Below, piece after piece: positions 1 to 13,300 of a stretch of DNA of 64,000 bases. Both the position numbers and the translations under genes were made by a program. Source of the DNA: Paulownia fortunei. Its lineage: Eukaryota > Streptophyta > Magnoliopsida > Lamiales > Paulowniaceae. The notes under the pieces were generated by a model. The model was not told the origin of the DNA, made no database searches, and saw only the letters and a program-made list of their open reading frames with translations. The stretch's first letter is position 1; each line of letters starts with the position of its first letter. Where the stretch lies: positions 18,437,815 through 18,501,814 of the forward strand of contig CM033118.1 of the NCBI GenBank assembly GCA_019321725.1, in the 5' to 3' direction.

Positions 1-570
1 GGTTTGAATCCTGATGGCAAATTATTAAAATGGATGCCTTGACTATTAGGCAAATCCTTGGGGGGCAAATTTTGCTTCTTATTAGGTAATAATCTATTTT
101 GGTGTGAAATTTATGTGTATTCTCTATGAGTTGTTATATAATATTTTCTTTGTTTGGCAAATAATGTAATATTGGATGAATCTATAATTTCATAAATTCA
201 TACTTTATATGGATATAATTGATAATTCATTGGGTTAAAAACCAATTTGTACCCAAAAGGCAAAAATAATTGGATAGAAGATTTTTTTTTTTTTGGAAAA
301 CATACTTTCAAACTCTAAACCTTAAACCCTAACAATTCTCCCCACAACTTCTTCTATTCCACTAATCATAATTCTTTTTATCTATTATAAAAATGAACTA
401 ATTTGAAAATTATTATCAACTACTATTAAAATAGACTAATTCATTAACTTGGCTGATGAACTCACACACATGTTTGAAAATTCATTAATTTTTTGAAAAT
501 TACTTGATTTAAGTTATTTTAATAAATTATTTTGCTAGTAAAGGAGCACGTAATTACTCGAGAGAATAAT

Positions 571-894
571 AAATTGATATCTTTTTGCTTTTTATTATAA
601 GCTATCGATATTTTTTCTTTATCATTTTTAAACAATTTTGTGGATGATTTTTTTTTTTCAAAAAACTTTAAAATAGATTGCAAATTGGAAAAACAAAAAA
701 AGGGGTCTTATAACATTATTTGATTAGTTTAATAAAATTGATATCTTTATGCTTTTTATTATAAAATACCAATATTTTTTCTTTCTCATTTTTAAAGAAT
801 TTTACCAATTATTTTTTTCAATTTTTGTTTTACAATAGATTGCAGATTGAAAAAAACAAGGGTCTTATAAGATGATTTGATTAGAAAAATAAAT
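571..894. repeat. Diverged tandem duplication, about 160 bp per copy
   Basis: Copy 1 (about 571-733) and copy 2 (about 735-894) share the same order of blocks: a start reading AATTGATATCTTT, a CTTTTTATTATAA block, a TTTTTTCTTT block, AATAGATTGCA and GGTCTTATAA. They differ by scattered substitutions and small indels, so the duplication is old. No coding potential and no recognised transposon family. Confidence 0.75.
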
Positions 895-1044
895 TAAGCC
901 AAATATTCACTAATTATTTAAACTTCTTTAATTATTGATTCCATTTTTTATTCACAAAAATATTTTTCTTTTATTTCCAATTTGGCCCTTCTACAATATA
1001 CATAATACCAGTCTACCATCAGTAATCGTTCTTCTTTCCTCCTT

Positions 1045-1053
1045 AAACCCTAA
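1045..1053 (+). promoter_or_regulatory. Telo-box AAACCCTAA upstream of MPP10
   Basis: An exact AAACCCTAA lies 32 bases before the MPP10 start codon, and a second exact copy lies at 324-332. Telo-boxes are well known in plant promoters and leaders of ribosome-biogenesis and translation genes, which fits the gene. Function here is inferred from position and sequence only. Confidence 0.6.
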
Positions 1054-1084
1054 ACCCCCTAAAGTCTCCTTTACTACCACCACC

Positions 1085-4000
1085 ATGGCCTCAGCTGCTG
1101 ACGGCGGAGCAAAAGCCGTTGGCTTGGAGTCGCTTCACCGGTTGAAATCCACAGAACCGCCGCTCTACCTTACACCATCACCGGAGCTCTCGAAGGCGGC
1201 TCGATTAGCCTCGGAATACTTATTCTCCTCTCTCAATCCTTACGCTCCTAAATCTCCATTCAGTCAACTCTTGACTGAAGGCTTTGATGCCGAGCAGATA
1301 TGGCAGCAAATCGACCTACAGGCGCAGCCCTTGCTCGCCTCCCTCCGCCGTCACGTCAGAAATTTCGAGAAGAGTCCGGAAGAAATCGAAAAACAATTCA
1401 ACTTGGATAGAGCTAGTGGAAAAGAAAAGAATGTGCATGAAGATGGAGAAAATAAAGGAAACGAGGGCGTAGAAAGTGAAAGTGAGGGTTTGGATGATGA
1501 TGATGTTGATGATGATGATGAGGAGGAGGAGGAGGAGGAGGAGGAGGAGGAAGAGGAGGAGGAAGAAGAAGCAGAAGACGACGAGGATGATGGAGAGATG
1601 GAGAATGAGGAGAGAGAAAATGTAAATGGAGTAGAGGATAAGTTTCTGAAGATAAAGGAATTGGAGGAGTATTTGGTGGAAGACGAGGCAAGGGAGTATG
1701 GACTAAAGAAGGAGAATAAGAATAAGAGGAAGAGAGGTGAAACTGCAGATGAGGACGAGGAGGTTGAGGATGAAGAGGGTAATGAAGACGAGGAAGATGA
1801 AGATGGTGAAGAAGAGGATGATGAGGTATGAGTTGCAAGTCTAGCAAAATTCTAGGGGAATGAGTTAATGTGTTGTGGATTTTTGAGATTGTTAATGGGG
1901 TTTGATTTTGCTTAATGGGCTATCAGATTGTTCTAGCGTCATGTAATTGTTTATGGAATATTTTTGAGCTAATATTTATTTTCATGATGGATATGACAGC
2001 TTGGACTTATGGGGCTTGAAGATGATGATGATGATGATGGGAACAAGATGGATAATGCAAGGTCTGTTTGCTTACACTTGCTTTAACTCTCTTTTGCCTC
2101 CATTTTTCTCTGATATGGCATTGGATTTGTAAGTGTACCATCGGGATGAATGAAATGAAATAGAAATAAAAATGACAAAAATGAAAAAAATATCTTTCAT
2201 GAATGGTATGTAAAGGTCTGAGACAAGGAGATCCCATCTCTCCTTACCTTTTTGTCTTCGCCATGGAGGTTATTGATGGTTTTCTTGATAACATCACCAA
2301 TAGCCCTCTTTTCCCCTTTCACTGGGGATGCGAATTTCCCAAATTCACCACTTCTGCTTTGCAGATGATCTTATTCTTTGCAAAAGAGACAGTGAGTGTA
2401 CCTGCATGTTTTCATTTGTAAACTTATTGTTGTTTGCTCAGCATGGGCGCAACTCCCCTTTGATCTCATAGAAGATTCTATAACTGATCTGATACAGCTC
2501 AGTCAACTGGATTCAATTTGATGGAGGAATTGAAGTTTTCTAGAACTTTAGCTATTAGATGTATTTTATTTAGATTTGCTGAAAGGACGTCGTATTAAGT
2601 AGACAAAGATAGAATTTTAATATGGAACTTCTCATGTTTTAAGTAATGGTTGCTCCACGTTAATGCATTCAAGTGGATTTACAGTATGTAAATAGTTGGA
2701 CTGAATATGTTTCTTGTCCATTTTTTTGGTTTATATGTGCCTGCACATCTAAAAGATATCATATCTTTCTGTTTGTGGATTCAGATATGAAGACTTCTTT
2801 GGTGGTAAAAAACCTGGCCAGAAGAAAAAATCTAGACATTTTGGTGGAACAGATGACTTGGATATGGATGAACCAAACGACAACAATGACAATCAGGTTA
2901 TCTGTGCTCTCTCAGGATCCCCACCTCTCTCTCTTCATATTGTTCCATGTCTGCGTGGTGGAGACAGGACAAGAACTCGTCTGATCATTACATGTAGCTG
3001 TTCACTATACTGTTTCCCTTTGTTTGTGTCTTTTGGTGCACTTATTCTTCCTTTTTCCTGTTCTTGTTATTTTGCTACAGAAGAAGCAAAGTCTTTCTAC
3101 CCATGAAAAAGAGCTAGAAAAACTTCGTTCTGAGGTAGAGGAGATGGAGAAAGCAAACTTGGAACCAAAGACATGGACTATGCAGGGCGAGGTGATATTT
3201 ATCAACTTCTAAATATTTTTTCTTCCCCATCAGCTTATGCTTATAGGCCATTGTGTTTTTCTGGATGTTGATTGCTTTGTGTGATGCCAGGTCACTGCTG
3301 CTAAAAGACCAAAAAATAGTGCTTTGGAAGTTGATCTAGATTTTGAGCACAATGTGAGACCTACTCCAGTAATCACAGAAGAGGTCACTGCATCTCTTGA
3401 AGAATTAATTCAGAAACGTGTACTTGAGGTATATTCAATGTTGATGCAGCGTTTTAAATTTCATTGTTTTGTCATGTATCAGAAACTGCTCTTTTTTCCT
3501 TGTTCTCCCAAATCTCTCTTAGAATCAGTTCCCATCATTAGCAGTTTTTTCATGAGATTAATTTACAATACTAACTGTGGTGAGGACTGAACAATGAGAA
3601 AGAGAGTGCGCCAACAACCAGTCCCCAGCATCTTCAATCCACCAATAAATGCACTGAGTTAGGGTCTTTGGTTGAAGAGAAGATGGAAGACTCCTTTTAT
3701 TCTTTTGTTTTTGGGGCGGGAATGAGTTGTGGGAGCTCGCTAATATCACATTAATTGGCTTAATCTGCAAAATAATTTCATTTAGAATTAGCTTTTTGGC
3801 CTCCTTCTAACTTCCTGACTAAAGAAATGAAATTGGTGGGTACTGTATTAGTTTTTTTTTTTATATTCATCATCTTTATAATTATCCTTTTCCCGAGAAG
3901 GAAGGGGGGTTGGGGGAGATGGTGGTTGTGTTTTTTGCAGCATCACTTCTCATGCATTTGTTCTTGTCCCTTCATTTTCATTATGTATGCTTTGCAAGAT

Positions 4001-6238
4001 GTTTAGCCTTATGCATTTTCAATAACTTTTATGGAGTCACATCTATGTTGCATACTTGTAATTTCTTTGTGAACTTTTATTTTTCCTGTTATTAGTGTTA
4101 TAAGATAAATGATTGTACTTCTATCATCATGCTCTATAGTTCTGTGTTTCATTGTTTCGGAGTGAATGAACACTACATTTGGTACCATGTTTAGGGCCGA
4201 TTTGATGATGTCCAGAAGCCACCTACTTTATTAACCAAGGCACCAAGAGAGAAAAAGGAGATGGTAATTATTTGTCTCTTGATATCTACTTTCTCTTCTC
4301 CAGTTAATTTTTGTCCTAATTAAGTCAACTTCAAAATTTGCAGGATGAGAATAAGAGCAAAAAGGGCCTTGCTGAACTTTATGAGGTGAGTGTTTTCAGT
4401 TGGAAATGGATATGAATTATTTTTGCGTGTATTGTTACTCGTTTGTTTTGCAATGATATATTCTAATCTTTTGACCATGGGAGCTTTTTCTTCTCATACA
4501 TCTTTTATATAAATACATCTTCTCATACTGAGCAGTCCCCCTTTTTAAATGCAGGATGAGTATGCTCAGAAGACTGGCCTTGTGTCAACCGCATTGTCTT
4601 TCTCAGATGAACAAAAGAAAGAAGTGTGTACATAACATTTACTTCTACTTTGTTGCGATTTGTTACTTGTTAATCTGTTATTCTACGTTGAATTTATGAC
4701 TTTCAACTTATGTTTATATAATTGCTCCTGAGCTTACCTTTGGTAGTCCTGTTTTCTGCTGTCTATGAGAGGATTTTCTCAATATTTTCCCTGATATTAG
4801 GTTAATCTTTAAACAAGTTTAGCAAGTCATGGAATGACTTCTACTTTCTTTACATTCTCAGGCAAGTATGCTATTCAAGAAACTTTGCGTGAAGTTGGAT
4901 GCTCTATCTCATTTCCACTTCACTCCGAAACCGGTAATGAGTTTTGCATTTATGCCAGAATTTTCTCTACTTTTGAAGCATCTTATCGAATATTATTGGT
5001 ATTTAATCAACTTGAACAGGTTATTGAGGATATGTCCATACAAGCAAATGTTCCTGCCCTAGCAATGGAAGAGGTAAATATTCCTCTGATCATATTTTTT
5101 AGTTGCATTAACAGATATATCCAGATAATCCATTGTAACATGTTTTCTGTTTATAGATTGCCCCACTGGCGGTGTCTGATGCAGCAATGCTCGCTCCTGA
5201 AGAAGTGTTCTCCGGCAAAGGAGACATTAAAGAAGAAACAGAGCTAACAAAGGCAGAGAGGAAGAGGAGAAGAGCAAACAAGAAAAGAAAATTTAAAGGT
5301 GAAATATTGACTTAAGTGTGAGATGTGTTCAAATTATTAAAAAAAAAAAGGATTGTGAAGAGTTGATTGCAGTATTTGTTTTGTACTTTTACCCAAAAGA
5401 TAAGGCTAGTGGTTTTAGTCATCTGATAAACATGTTATTTCCACACCTGGCTATGTAGTTTCCTTAGTGGGTAATGGTGCATGTTGAAAGTTCCAAAGTG
5501 ATCCCATGAAAAAAACCTCAATGTCAAGTTGTCTCTTACATATTTCGGCTATGGGTTAAAAAACATCCTTATTTTCATTATGTAGTTAGATATTAGAAGA
5601 TGATGATTAACTCACAAGCTGAGTAATTTGATGTCTCTCAATGATCATGCCAAGTATTTGCTAGATTTGTACACGCTACTAGGAAAATGGGGCATAAAAC
5701 AAATGTCTTACTTTGTTAGATAATCCTCTTGGTATTATGCTTCCCCTATTTGGGTTTGAAAAGTATTTCCCTCTGCAGTCAATGCGCAATCCTCAGTTTC
5801 ATTGATGAAACTTTGGTTAGATAATTCCACAAGACACTGTCAATGATTTTGCTCGAAGGCTGGATATCTTTAATTAGAATCCTGCCTCCTAAACCAGTAC
5901 AAGGAAGCACCCTTGCCACATCAATTACATGCACGTCTTTAGGATTTCTGTCTCGATTACATGTTAATGTTTGTTACTTCATGCACTTTATGTTGTTCAA
6001 TTTCATCTGCTTTTTCCTTTGAAAAACATTAACTTTTGATTGAATGAATTGCAGCTGGGTCTGCCAAAAAGATGGCCATAAAGGCACAGCTAAGCACATT
6101 GACAAACCGTGGCAATGGTAATATGATCATCCATGATTTATTCGTTTATTTTGTAAGTTTTCTCAGTTATAGTTTTGGATCTTGTAATCAAAGTCTGATT
6201 GGTCTTCTGCATAAATTACAGGCAATGAGGACTCATGA
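1085..6238 (+). CDS. MPP10: U3 snoRNP protein MPP10
   Basis: Nucleolar scaffold of the SSU processome that in known systems works with Imp3, Imp4 and U3 snoRNA in early 18S rRNA processing. Thirteen exons close in frame: 1085-1825, 2000-2061, 2785-2896, 3081-3191, 3291-3428, 4195-4263, 4344-4385, 4555-4623, 4862-4933, 5020-5073, 5157-5298, 6055-6117, 6222-6238, giving 563 residues. The start is the ATG in a CACCATGG context. Visible marks are a Glu/Asp-rich stretch around residues 140-185 and again before 247, the family motif RYEDFFGG at 268-275, WTMQGE at the end of exon 4, LYEDEYAQKTGL across exons 7-8, and a basic tail (TKAERKRRRANKKRK) near 521-535. Length and motif order match plant MPP10. 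The last exon codes only a few residues (ending NEDS). Intron 2 carries a LINE relic. Identity is very secure; the final tiny exon is slightly less so. Confidence 0.96.
2200..2400 (+). pseudogene. LINE reverse transcriptase relic in MPP10 intron 2
   Basis: Translation from about 2203 gives KGLRQGDPISPYLFVFAME, the signature of the fingers/palm block of plant non-LTR (LINE) reverse transcriptases. The catalytic FADD block follows about 45 codons later, but in a different frame (HFCFADDLIL read across about 2350-2383), so at least one frameshift separates them. Only about 200 bp is recognisable, with no endonuclease or RNase H part. It sits in the sense orientation inside intron 2 and the flanking MPP10 exons are intact, so it is a dead insertion fragment removed by splicing. 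Confidence 0.85.
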
Positions 6239-7639
6239 GTTGCACAACAATTTCTGAATTAGATATTTCCTTGCCTTCCGTCAGCTGTGGTTGTCTTTCC
6301 GACTTTCAAGTTTTGACTCAGTCCTTGGCGCCTTAAGAAAGAATTGAGAATTGGTAGTGAAATAGAGGGTGAAGGGATAAAGATTATGCTTTTCTGCAAT
6401 CGCTGGTGTGTTTATCCTCGCCTGCCAAATATGAGTTTTGAACCGCCAAATCTTTGGTATTGCAGCTTGTTTTGTGAATTAATAAGCGAGAAATGAACCT
6501 ATTACCCTGTGAACAAGATGGGCAGTGGCGCTGCCCTTTCACTGAGTAATGAATGGCTATACATATCATATCTAATGGCTTGTTGTCCTTGGTCTTCTCT
6601 TTACTGCTCAACATATTAGTTATACCTCATCAATATCTTGATTTGGTTCTCATACTAGCTTGGACAGCTTATACACATTCCTGTCAATCTTGATTGGCAA
6701 TTTTGATTTGAGTATCATTTGTGATTTTATTTTATTCAGACACTTTAATAATATATATTTTAAAATAAAATTTAATATTTTATGAACTTAAAAATTATCT
6801 TATAAGATGTGGCGATTTGGGTTTTGAAATAAACTGGTCAAATATCCTCAAAGTTTATTGTACTTGGACACTTCGGCTTATTGGTCATGCCTTCACTTGT
6901 TAGTGTAAACAGGGGCTATTTGTTCCTTCTGAATCTATTTATGGACAAAATCTCTGTTTTCGTCCAGAAAAACGAGAGAGGAGAGGTTGCAATCCTTCTC
7001 AGCAATGAATTGATTTCTGTAAAGAAATTCACTCGAAATCCAAATTTGATCAAGAAAAATTTATAGATCTCCTTACCAAAAAATATGGACATCTTATCAT
7101 TAAAACTCAGTTTTATTTTCATCATATCTTAATTTACTCTGCAATAGAGAAATTTAAGTAGTGGATCAGAAGTTAGCACCAAAACTCAGTTATAATTATG
7201 TAGGTCTTTTTTCTTTCAAATCTAAGTATCTTTATTCACTTAGTGGCCTCAAAAGCTTAGACCACTTCCATATTTACAGTAGACAGCATTTTCACTTGAC
7301 CATAAAGCAATTCTGCAGCATCATACTTTCTTTCAAAATCTTAAACAGCCCCAAAAAGCAAACCAAAACAAAACACAAACCTCAAAAGTCAGCCAAATCT
7401 TGCTAAAGAAACCACAATTGCCACCCAAAAAGTGAAGGAAAAACCCACAAACAATTCACTCAGATTCTTCAAAAAAACATGTGAATAAAGAAAAGGGTCC
7501 CCCTTAAATCATGCAAATCCCCTTAACATTAAACATTTCTACAACATCCCAAGCAAAGTATCAATTATCTTTCCTCCTCCACTCTCAATCTCCTTTCTCA
7601 AAAACCACCATTCCATTCCCAAATCTCTCACTTCCAGCC
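6239..7639. other. Spacer between MPP10 and the WAK-like gene
   Basis: MPP10 3' flank followed by AT-rich spacer and the leader of the next gene. Short open frames here (for example 6384-6614 minus, 6881-7066 plus) show no recognisable domain. No RNA gene or transposon end was recognised. Confidence 0.6.
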
Positions 7640-9064
7640 ATGGCTTGCTTCCTCTTGGCCACTCTATTCATTTCCTTTCATGCATTGTTCATCTTAGTCC
7701 ACAGCTACGCCCATGCTAACACGTGTCGTTCGTTCTGTGGAAATCTCACAGTCGATTATCCTTTCGCCCTCCAACCAGGATGTGGCCATCAAGGCTTCCG
7801 GGAACTCTTATTTTGCATCAACGACGTCTTGATGCTCCACATTAGCTCCGGGTCATATCGTGTCCTAGACATAGACTATGCCTATGAATCCCTTGTTCTA
7901 CATGACCCTCACATGTCCAATTGTGACTCCATCGTGCTAGGAGGCCGGGGCAACGGGTTCGTGGTCGAGCCTTGGCGGGCCCCATACTTGAACCCGACTC
8001 CTGACACAGTGTTCATGCTGTTAGGCTGCTCGGCACGGTCACCGCTCTTCCAGGGCTTTCCAGGGAAGCATTTGCCATGTCGAAATGTCTCGGGCCTAGG
8101 CTGCGAGGAGTATTACGGGTGCCCGGCCTGGAGCATAATCGACCCAAGACGGGAAGGCCCGGTCTATGGATCGGGCCCTCCTGATTGTTGCGCAATGCCA
8201 TATGAGACCATTAAGAGTGTGAACCTTTCCAGGCTTGATTGCCAGGGATATAGCAGTGCATATAGCCTGGCGCCCTTGAAAGTAAGCGGGCCGGACGAAT
8301 GGGCTTATGGAATCCAAGTGAAGTATTCTGTGCAAGGGAATGAGGCCTTCTGTCGGGACTGTGAAGCCACTGGTGGATCATGTGGCTATGACATTGATGG
8401 AAACAGTGATTTGTGCATGTGTGGGAGCTGGAACTCAACTTCTAATTGTGATTCAGGTAATCAAATGTACTTAATGCTATCATTGTTCTTCTTTTTTAAG
8501 TTGTTCTTGTTATAATTGTATTGTTCTTAAGTATTTTTGCTGCATTGAAATTTTAACGAGGCTGTGTGATGCAGTCCACTCAGGTGCATCCAACAGAAGA
8601 AAATGGTCTTCAGAGCTGGCATTAGCAGGTACGATTATATTCATGGCCACCTTCTTAATTTTCACCTTTTTGTGACATTTTTTAGTACTTTTTCATTATT
8701 TACATAATATTTTTTCAAGGTAAATCTTCTACTAACAACACTGGTATTTTTTCCCTCAAATGGATTACTATGTCAATCTATATAATACAAAAAAAAAAAA
8801 GAAGAAGAAGAAGAATAAGAAGAAACCTTTAATATTAATTCAACTATTTATCAAAAATCTTATATTTTGATTTTAAATAATTGAAAAAAGGAAAGAATTA
8901 AAGGCACGCTAAGTACATTGATGGCCATTTATTGTACTTTTGGTTTTTATATTCCTCTATTAAATCCGAAATTTACAAAAGACCTAACTGATGCCTTTGA
9001 AACTTTTGGTGCAGGATTATTAATCAGTACAATTATTTGGAGGAATCTCATTAGACTTGGATAG
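7640..9064 (+). CDS. WAK-like galacturonan-binding extracellular protein without kinase
   Basis: Predicted secreted or membrane-anchored cell-wall protein of the wall-associated-kinase-like class that lacks a kinase domain. Three exons close in frame: 7640-8456, 8575-8628, 9015-9064 (306 residues). A hydrophobic signal peptide covers about residues 1-26. The cysteine-rich GUB_WAK-type N-terminal domain starts at CRSFCGNLTVDYPFAL, and a WAK-associated C-terminal domain carries the C-x2-C then GGSCG then CMC pattern near residues 243-266. A short hydrophobic segment (LALAGLLISTIIW) near the C-terminus could be a weak membrane anchor or GPI-type signal. An ATG at 7511 is in frame, but the signal peptide only looks normal from 7640, so that start is preferred. 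The family is thought to bind pectin through the N-terminal domain; ligand binding here is inferred. The retained intron 1 reading also stays open to 8515. Confidence 0.88.
8790..8826. repeat. Poly-A and GAA microsatellite in WAK-like intron 2
   Basis: An A-run followed by repeated GAA units in the intron between exons 2 and 3 of the WAK-like gene. Simple-sequence repeat with no other signal. Confidence 0.9.
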
Positions 9065-9142
9065 AAAGTGCCGAAGAAACTGTTGTTTCTTTTTTCGTTT
9101 TTGATCTGTATTTTCTTGTGTAACAGAAAGAAAAGGAAAAGG

Positions 9143-9423
9143 TAAGGCTTTGTTTGTATTTTCTCATGTAACTGATGTCGTTTTTGATCTGTACTTTGTA
9201 TTCTCATATATAGATTAATATAATGATTAAATATATAAGTTTTTATTGATAAGATTATTTGAATATATAAAAAATATAAAAATATATATATTTATATATA
9301 TGTATAATTTGGAAAGAGATGAAAATGGTTTTGAAGAATTCAATATTTAAATGTTTGATTTCATTTTTCGAAAATACTGAAACTATTAGAATCGAAACTA
9401 AACTAAATACAAACAAAGCCTAA
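9143..9423. mobile_element. Tourist-like (PIF/Harbinger) MITE
   Basis: The element spans 9146-9420 (275 bp). Its ends are 16-bp perfect inverted repeats beginning GGCTTTGTTTGTATTT, and it is flanked on both sides by TAA (9143-9145 and 9421-9423). A 3-bp TAA/TTA duplication with G-rich TIRs is characteristic of PIF/Harbinger-type Tourist MITEs. The interior is AT-rich and non-coding. It lies about 80 bp after the WAK-like stop codon, so it may contribute to that gene's 3'UTR. Confidence 0.82.
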
Positions 9424-10309
9424 AATGTGTGCACATTTTGGCAACTTGGTTTGTAAGAAAGGACTACTTGGGGGATTTGATTCGAAGACATGCAATGTAG
9501 GAAACATCTGAGAGTGGAGAATTTGAAGAGAGATTGTTTGCAATGTCATACTATTTTCTTTACTACTTGCAGGTATTCCCACTAATACCTTAACTAGCTC
9601 ACTCCTTAATAAGAAAAGTGAGAACCAATATAAGCACATAGTTATGACAATGAGATACACCATGGATTGCAGGAAATGAAATACAGGAAAATCTGGTCCA
9701 AACAAGATTTGGTTGCACTCAAAGCAATAATAGAGCAAGCAGATATACATTTTTCTTACAATTGATTCACTCTTAAGAACAATGCAATACTGCAACATAT
9801 AATAACATCTAAAACGGTTAAGTAGAGGAGTAAGAGTAATTCAATGTGCACCCATTTATGCATATTCAGGCGTCAGTCAGCCTACAGGTTTGTATTCAGG
9901 CATCAGAAGAGATCTAGTGAAAACAATAGCTCATGAGATGCCACTATTCATTTTATGAATTATCATGCACATTGACATCATCATATACACATTCCACCTA
10001 CTTTTGGATAGCATTCCTTAAAAAACCACATAAAACAGGACAACTTACTTTTATTGAGCATAAGTCACATGATTCACTAATGCAAGAGCTGAGTATAACT
10101 CGGATCTAAATAAAAGCTCAAACATACAGTACAGAATCTTCTCAAAATGCGTAGCATCTCAAATTATACTTGATGACAATTTTATAAATTAAAACAGAGG
10201 GGAACTCAGTTTTGCTGTTATATAGTCGAATTATCACAAAATAACAAACTGATGGATTTAAATGATGAAACTACAAGGCCAGCTGCTAAGCTCTTTGTTT
10301 ACTTTCTCA
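9424..10309. other. Convergent 3' region of the WAK-like and eIF3c genes
   Basis: Between the MITE and the eIF3c stop codon. The part nearest 10309 is expected to be the eIF3c 3'UTR. The open frame at 9403-9798 (minus) has no recognisable domain and reads as UTR or spacer. Confidence 0.55.
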
Positions 10310-13300
10310 CTAAGTGCGAACCCCAGTGTTGAGGTTAACCATCCGGGTTGAAGCATCCATCTGACCACCCCTGGCAGCTGAACCTGTCTGGTAAATCCGA
10401 CCTGATCCATCTTGATGTCGCGAGCTCTGATAACGGCCAGATCGTGCTTGCCGGTCCCTCGAGAAACCACTACCAAGAAGGCCTGAAGCCGATGCTCTAC
10501 CACCACTGACATTATACCCTGTTCTTCCACCACTGCTGCCTTGTCTGCCCTGCGAAAAAGAGAAATCCTGCCACCTACCACCACCACCACCACCACCAGC
10601 CGCAGCATAATCTTGCCCATCTTTGCGCCTAAGAGGGAGACCCTCCAATCCACCACCACCAATACGTGCCTCAATTGCTCTCTCATTAGTTTCTGCAAGG
10701 ATGGTGAGCTTCTCCGTCAACTGAAAAGCCAGGGCCTGTAATCTAGTGTGCTCAACATCATGGAAGACAATGCAGCCAGTTGGTTGGTCCCAACTTGCAT
10801 GGAGCTCCTCATTGATCATCATCTTACTCACGATGCTACGAGTCTGGGCATCTGAGAGGTCAAACATCCTGGACAGGTGGTCAAGGCTTAGGGAATCATA
10901 AGAGGAGGAATATGTAAAAAGGTAGGTCCTCAAAGCCTCTTCCTTGATTTTAGCCTTCAGCATCCCAAGAACGTTATCTTTGTTGCGAAGCAGCCTCCAA
11001 ACATCAAGAGATTTGATTACACCAAAGGCCTTCTCAAAATCTCCCTGCCTGAGGGCCCTAGTGGCGGCCATTACATGGTCCCTGACATTTTCAGGCGGGC
11101 CCGTGAATGTTTGCCGCTCACTCACTTCAAGCAACCTTCTGAAAGTTTTGCTTATGACCTTACGTTTGGCATCATGCACATTGGCTGCCATGTTAGGGAC
11201 CTCTAGTAACATTGCACAAATCAGATGTACAGCTTCAAGGAGCTCAAGATTTATATGCATGTGGTAAGGCATCTGACGCCTTCTCTCCAGCCGTTCCTGC
11301 AAATTTTGAGAAACTTATTAAGCTTGATGTTGTTAAACAGATGGAAAGGCTACAGAAAAACCTCAATAGCCAGATGCATATTAAGAATGCTGAACCACTA
11401 ATAGAACAACCAACTTCACAACAAACACCTTACCGAAAATTTTAGCAGCAGCAGAACAAACTTTAACTAGTTTACTCTAATAAGTTTGCAAGGGCAGTAA
11501 AAAAATGATGAAAAGCATATATAATTTAACAGATCTTAGACAGTTATGAGGACACTAACATTACATTACTTCCGAATCAGATATCAAGCAAACATAAAAA
11601 AAATTCACAATTAGCAAATACCACTGATCTTCCACATGCTATAATTCCATAAGAAGTAATGAAATGTGCTGGAGTTATGAATAAAAAAGTAATACCTGTT
11701 CTGGAGTCTTCTCATGATATCTGCTCTGAGAGACACCTTGTGCCAGCAATTCCTTCACCCTGCCAGCAGAATACAGTTCAGAGAGGCAACTATGGCCTTC
11801 AGTAAAAAGTCCCACCCTGAATGAACATAAACCAAGCTGTGCCATAGATCTGTTGAAAAGTATTTGTGTAGATATATCCATGTGCTGAATACTATCCTGC
11901 AGGCGACTCATAAGCAACAAGTCACGAGATGTTGAAAATTCATCCAAGATAGCATAGTGGTATATATCACAAAGCATTGCACGAGCCTTGGTTCGTTCAT
12001 CACCATACTTGTAAATGAGTGAAACAAGGATGTCCATCAAGGTCCTGCTATTCTCTGGGAAAGTAGGTTTGCGAGGCACAAGCTCAGGAGTCGCAACAAA
12101 GGCCGGTGGTCCCCTACTTTCCTCCACAGCTTTGGGTTCCTCTCCAGACTCTGCTTCTCCTACATTGTCCTGCTCAGCCAGTTTCCTCATAGCATCATAT
12201 ACCTCCTGTGGCTTATAATATACGAGTTCAACCCGTTTAAGAGCTACCTTTGAAGCGCCCTTGTAATCCCCAACCCGTTCCAAATATTCCTGGACATTCT
12301 GAGCAAGAAATAAAAACATCGGCTCGTCCTTAAGCCTCTCAACATATTCACGGGTGTGTGGATCAATAACCTGAAGGCTCTTAAAATATTCCACATCTAC
12401 CCTTTCAAGGAATGCTACCAAATTACCCCAAATCCTAATTGTACCACTGAAGTCTGCTCCCTTTTGGGTTTCATTCTCATCAGGCTCCACCATATCATCA
12501 ACCACAATATTTGGGTACTGTGTTAAAATATCAAGTATGACAAGCAAATTCTGCACACATTGTTTCCATACATTGATAGGCATGTGCCCACTCAGACTTG
12601 GATTAACATCAAACTGTGCAGAGACAACACTGAAAAGGATCTCAAGCTTCTGAGCAGGGGTCTTGGCAACCCTTGTTAAGAAAGTGAGCTGCTCAACCAA
12701 CTCCATTCTCCCTGTTCCCTTCTTACCCCTGGCAGCAACAATCTCCTTAAACTTCTTGTTTACGGTGTCCCACGTAATTTGGCTGGGGTCCTTGAACTGC
12801 TTATCCATCATCTTATCTTTCTTGCTCAACATCTTCTCCCATCCAGGTCCACTCTCAGCACCATCCTTTCCAGTTTCTTCTTCATCCTCACTCTCCTCAG
12901 ATTCCAGATTGGCTACCTCATCAAAATCATCATCCTCATCTTCATCATCATCCTCATCCTCAGGTTCTTGCTCATCCTCAACTTTTTCCTCAAAAAGTTC
13001 AGGCTTCTCCCTACACTGGTTAATCAAATCCTCATACAGCTTATTGTTCTTCTTTAACTTTTGCTTCATTGAATTTAAGGCCTTCGCATTACTACTACTC
13101 ATTTTCTTCTTTGCCTCCTTATTGGCCAAGGCCTGATTCAAGAAATCCTCCAACATTACAAGAGCCTTAATGTAGAGATTTGGAGCTTTATCAGACTCAG
13201 TAACCCTCATGACCTTCCCCAACTGCTTATTGATCTTCTCAAAGCTTTCTTGCAGACTGACCCAGTCATTGATCTTCATGGCATTTTTCATCTGATCAAC

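Larger units (their letters stand above)
1..1084. other. AT-rich upstream region of MPP10
   Basis: AT-rich spacer and 5' flank of MPP10 with no convincing coding region. It contains two telo-box motifs and a diverged tandem duplication, both listed separately. The in-frame open stretch before the MPP10 start (from about 935) has no ATG and reads as low-complexity UTR translation. Confidence 0.7.
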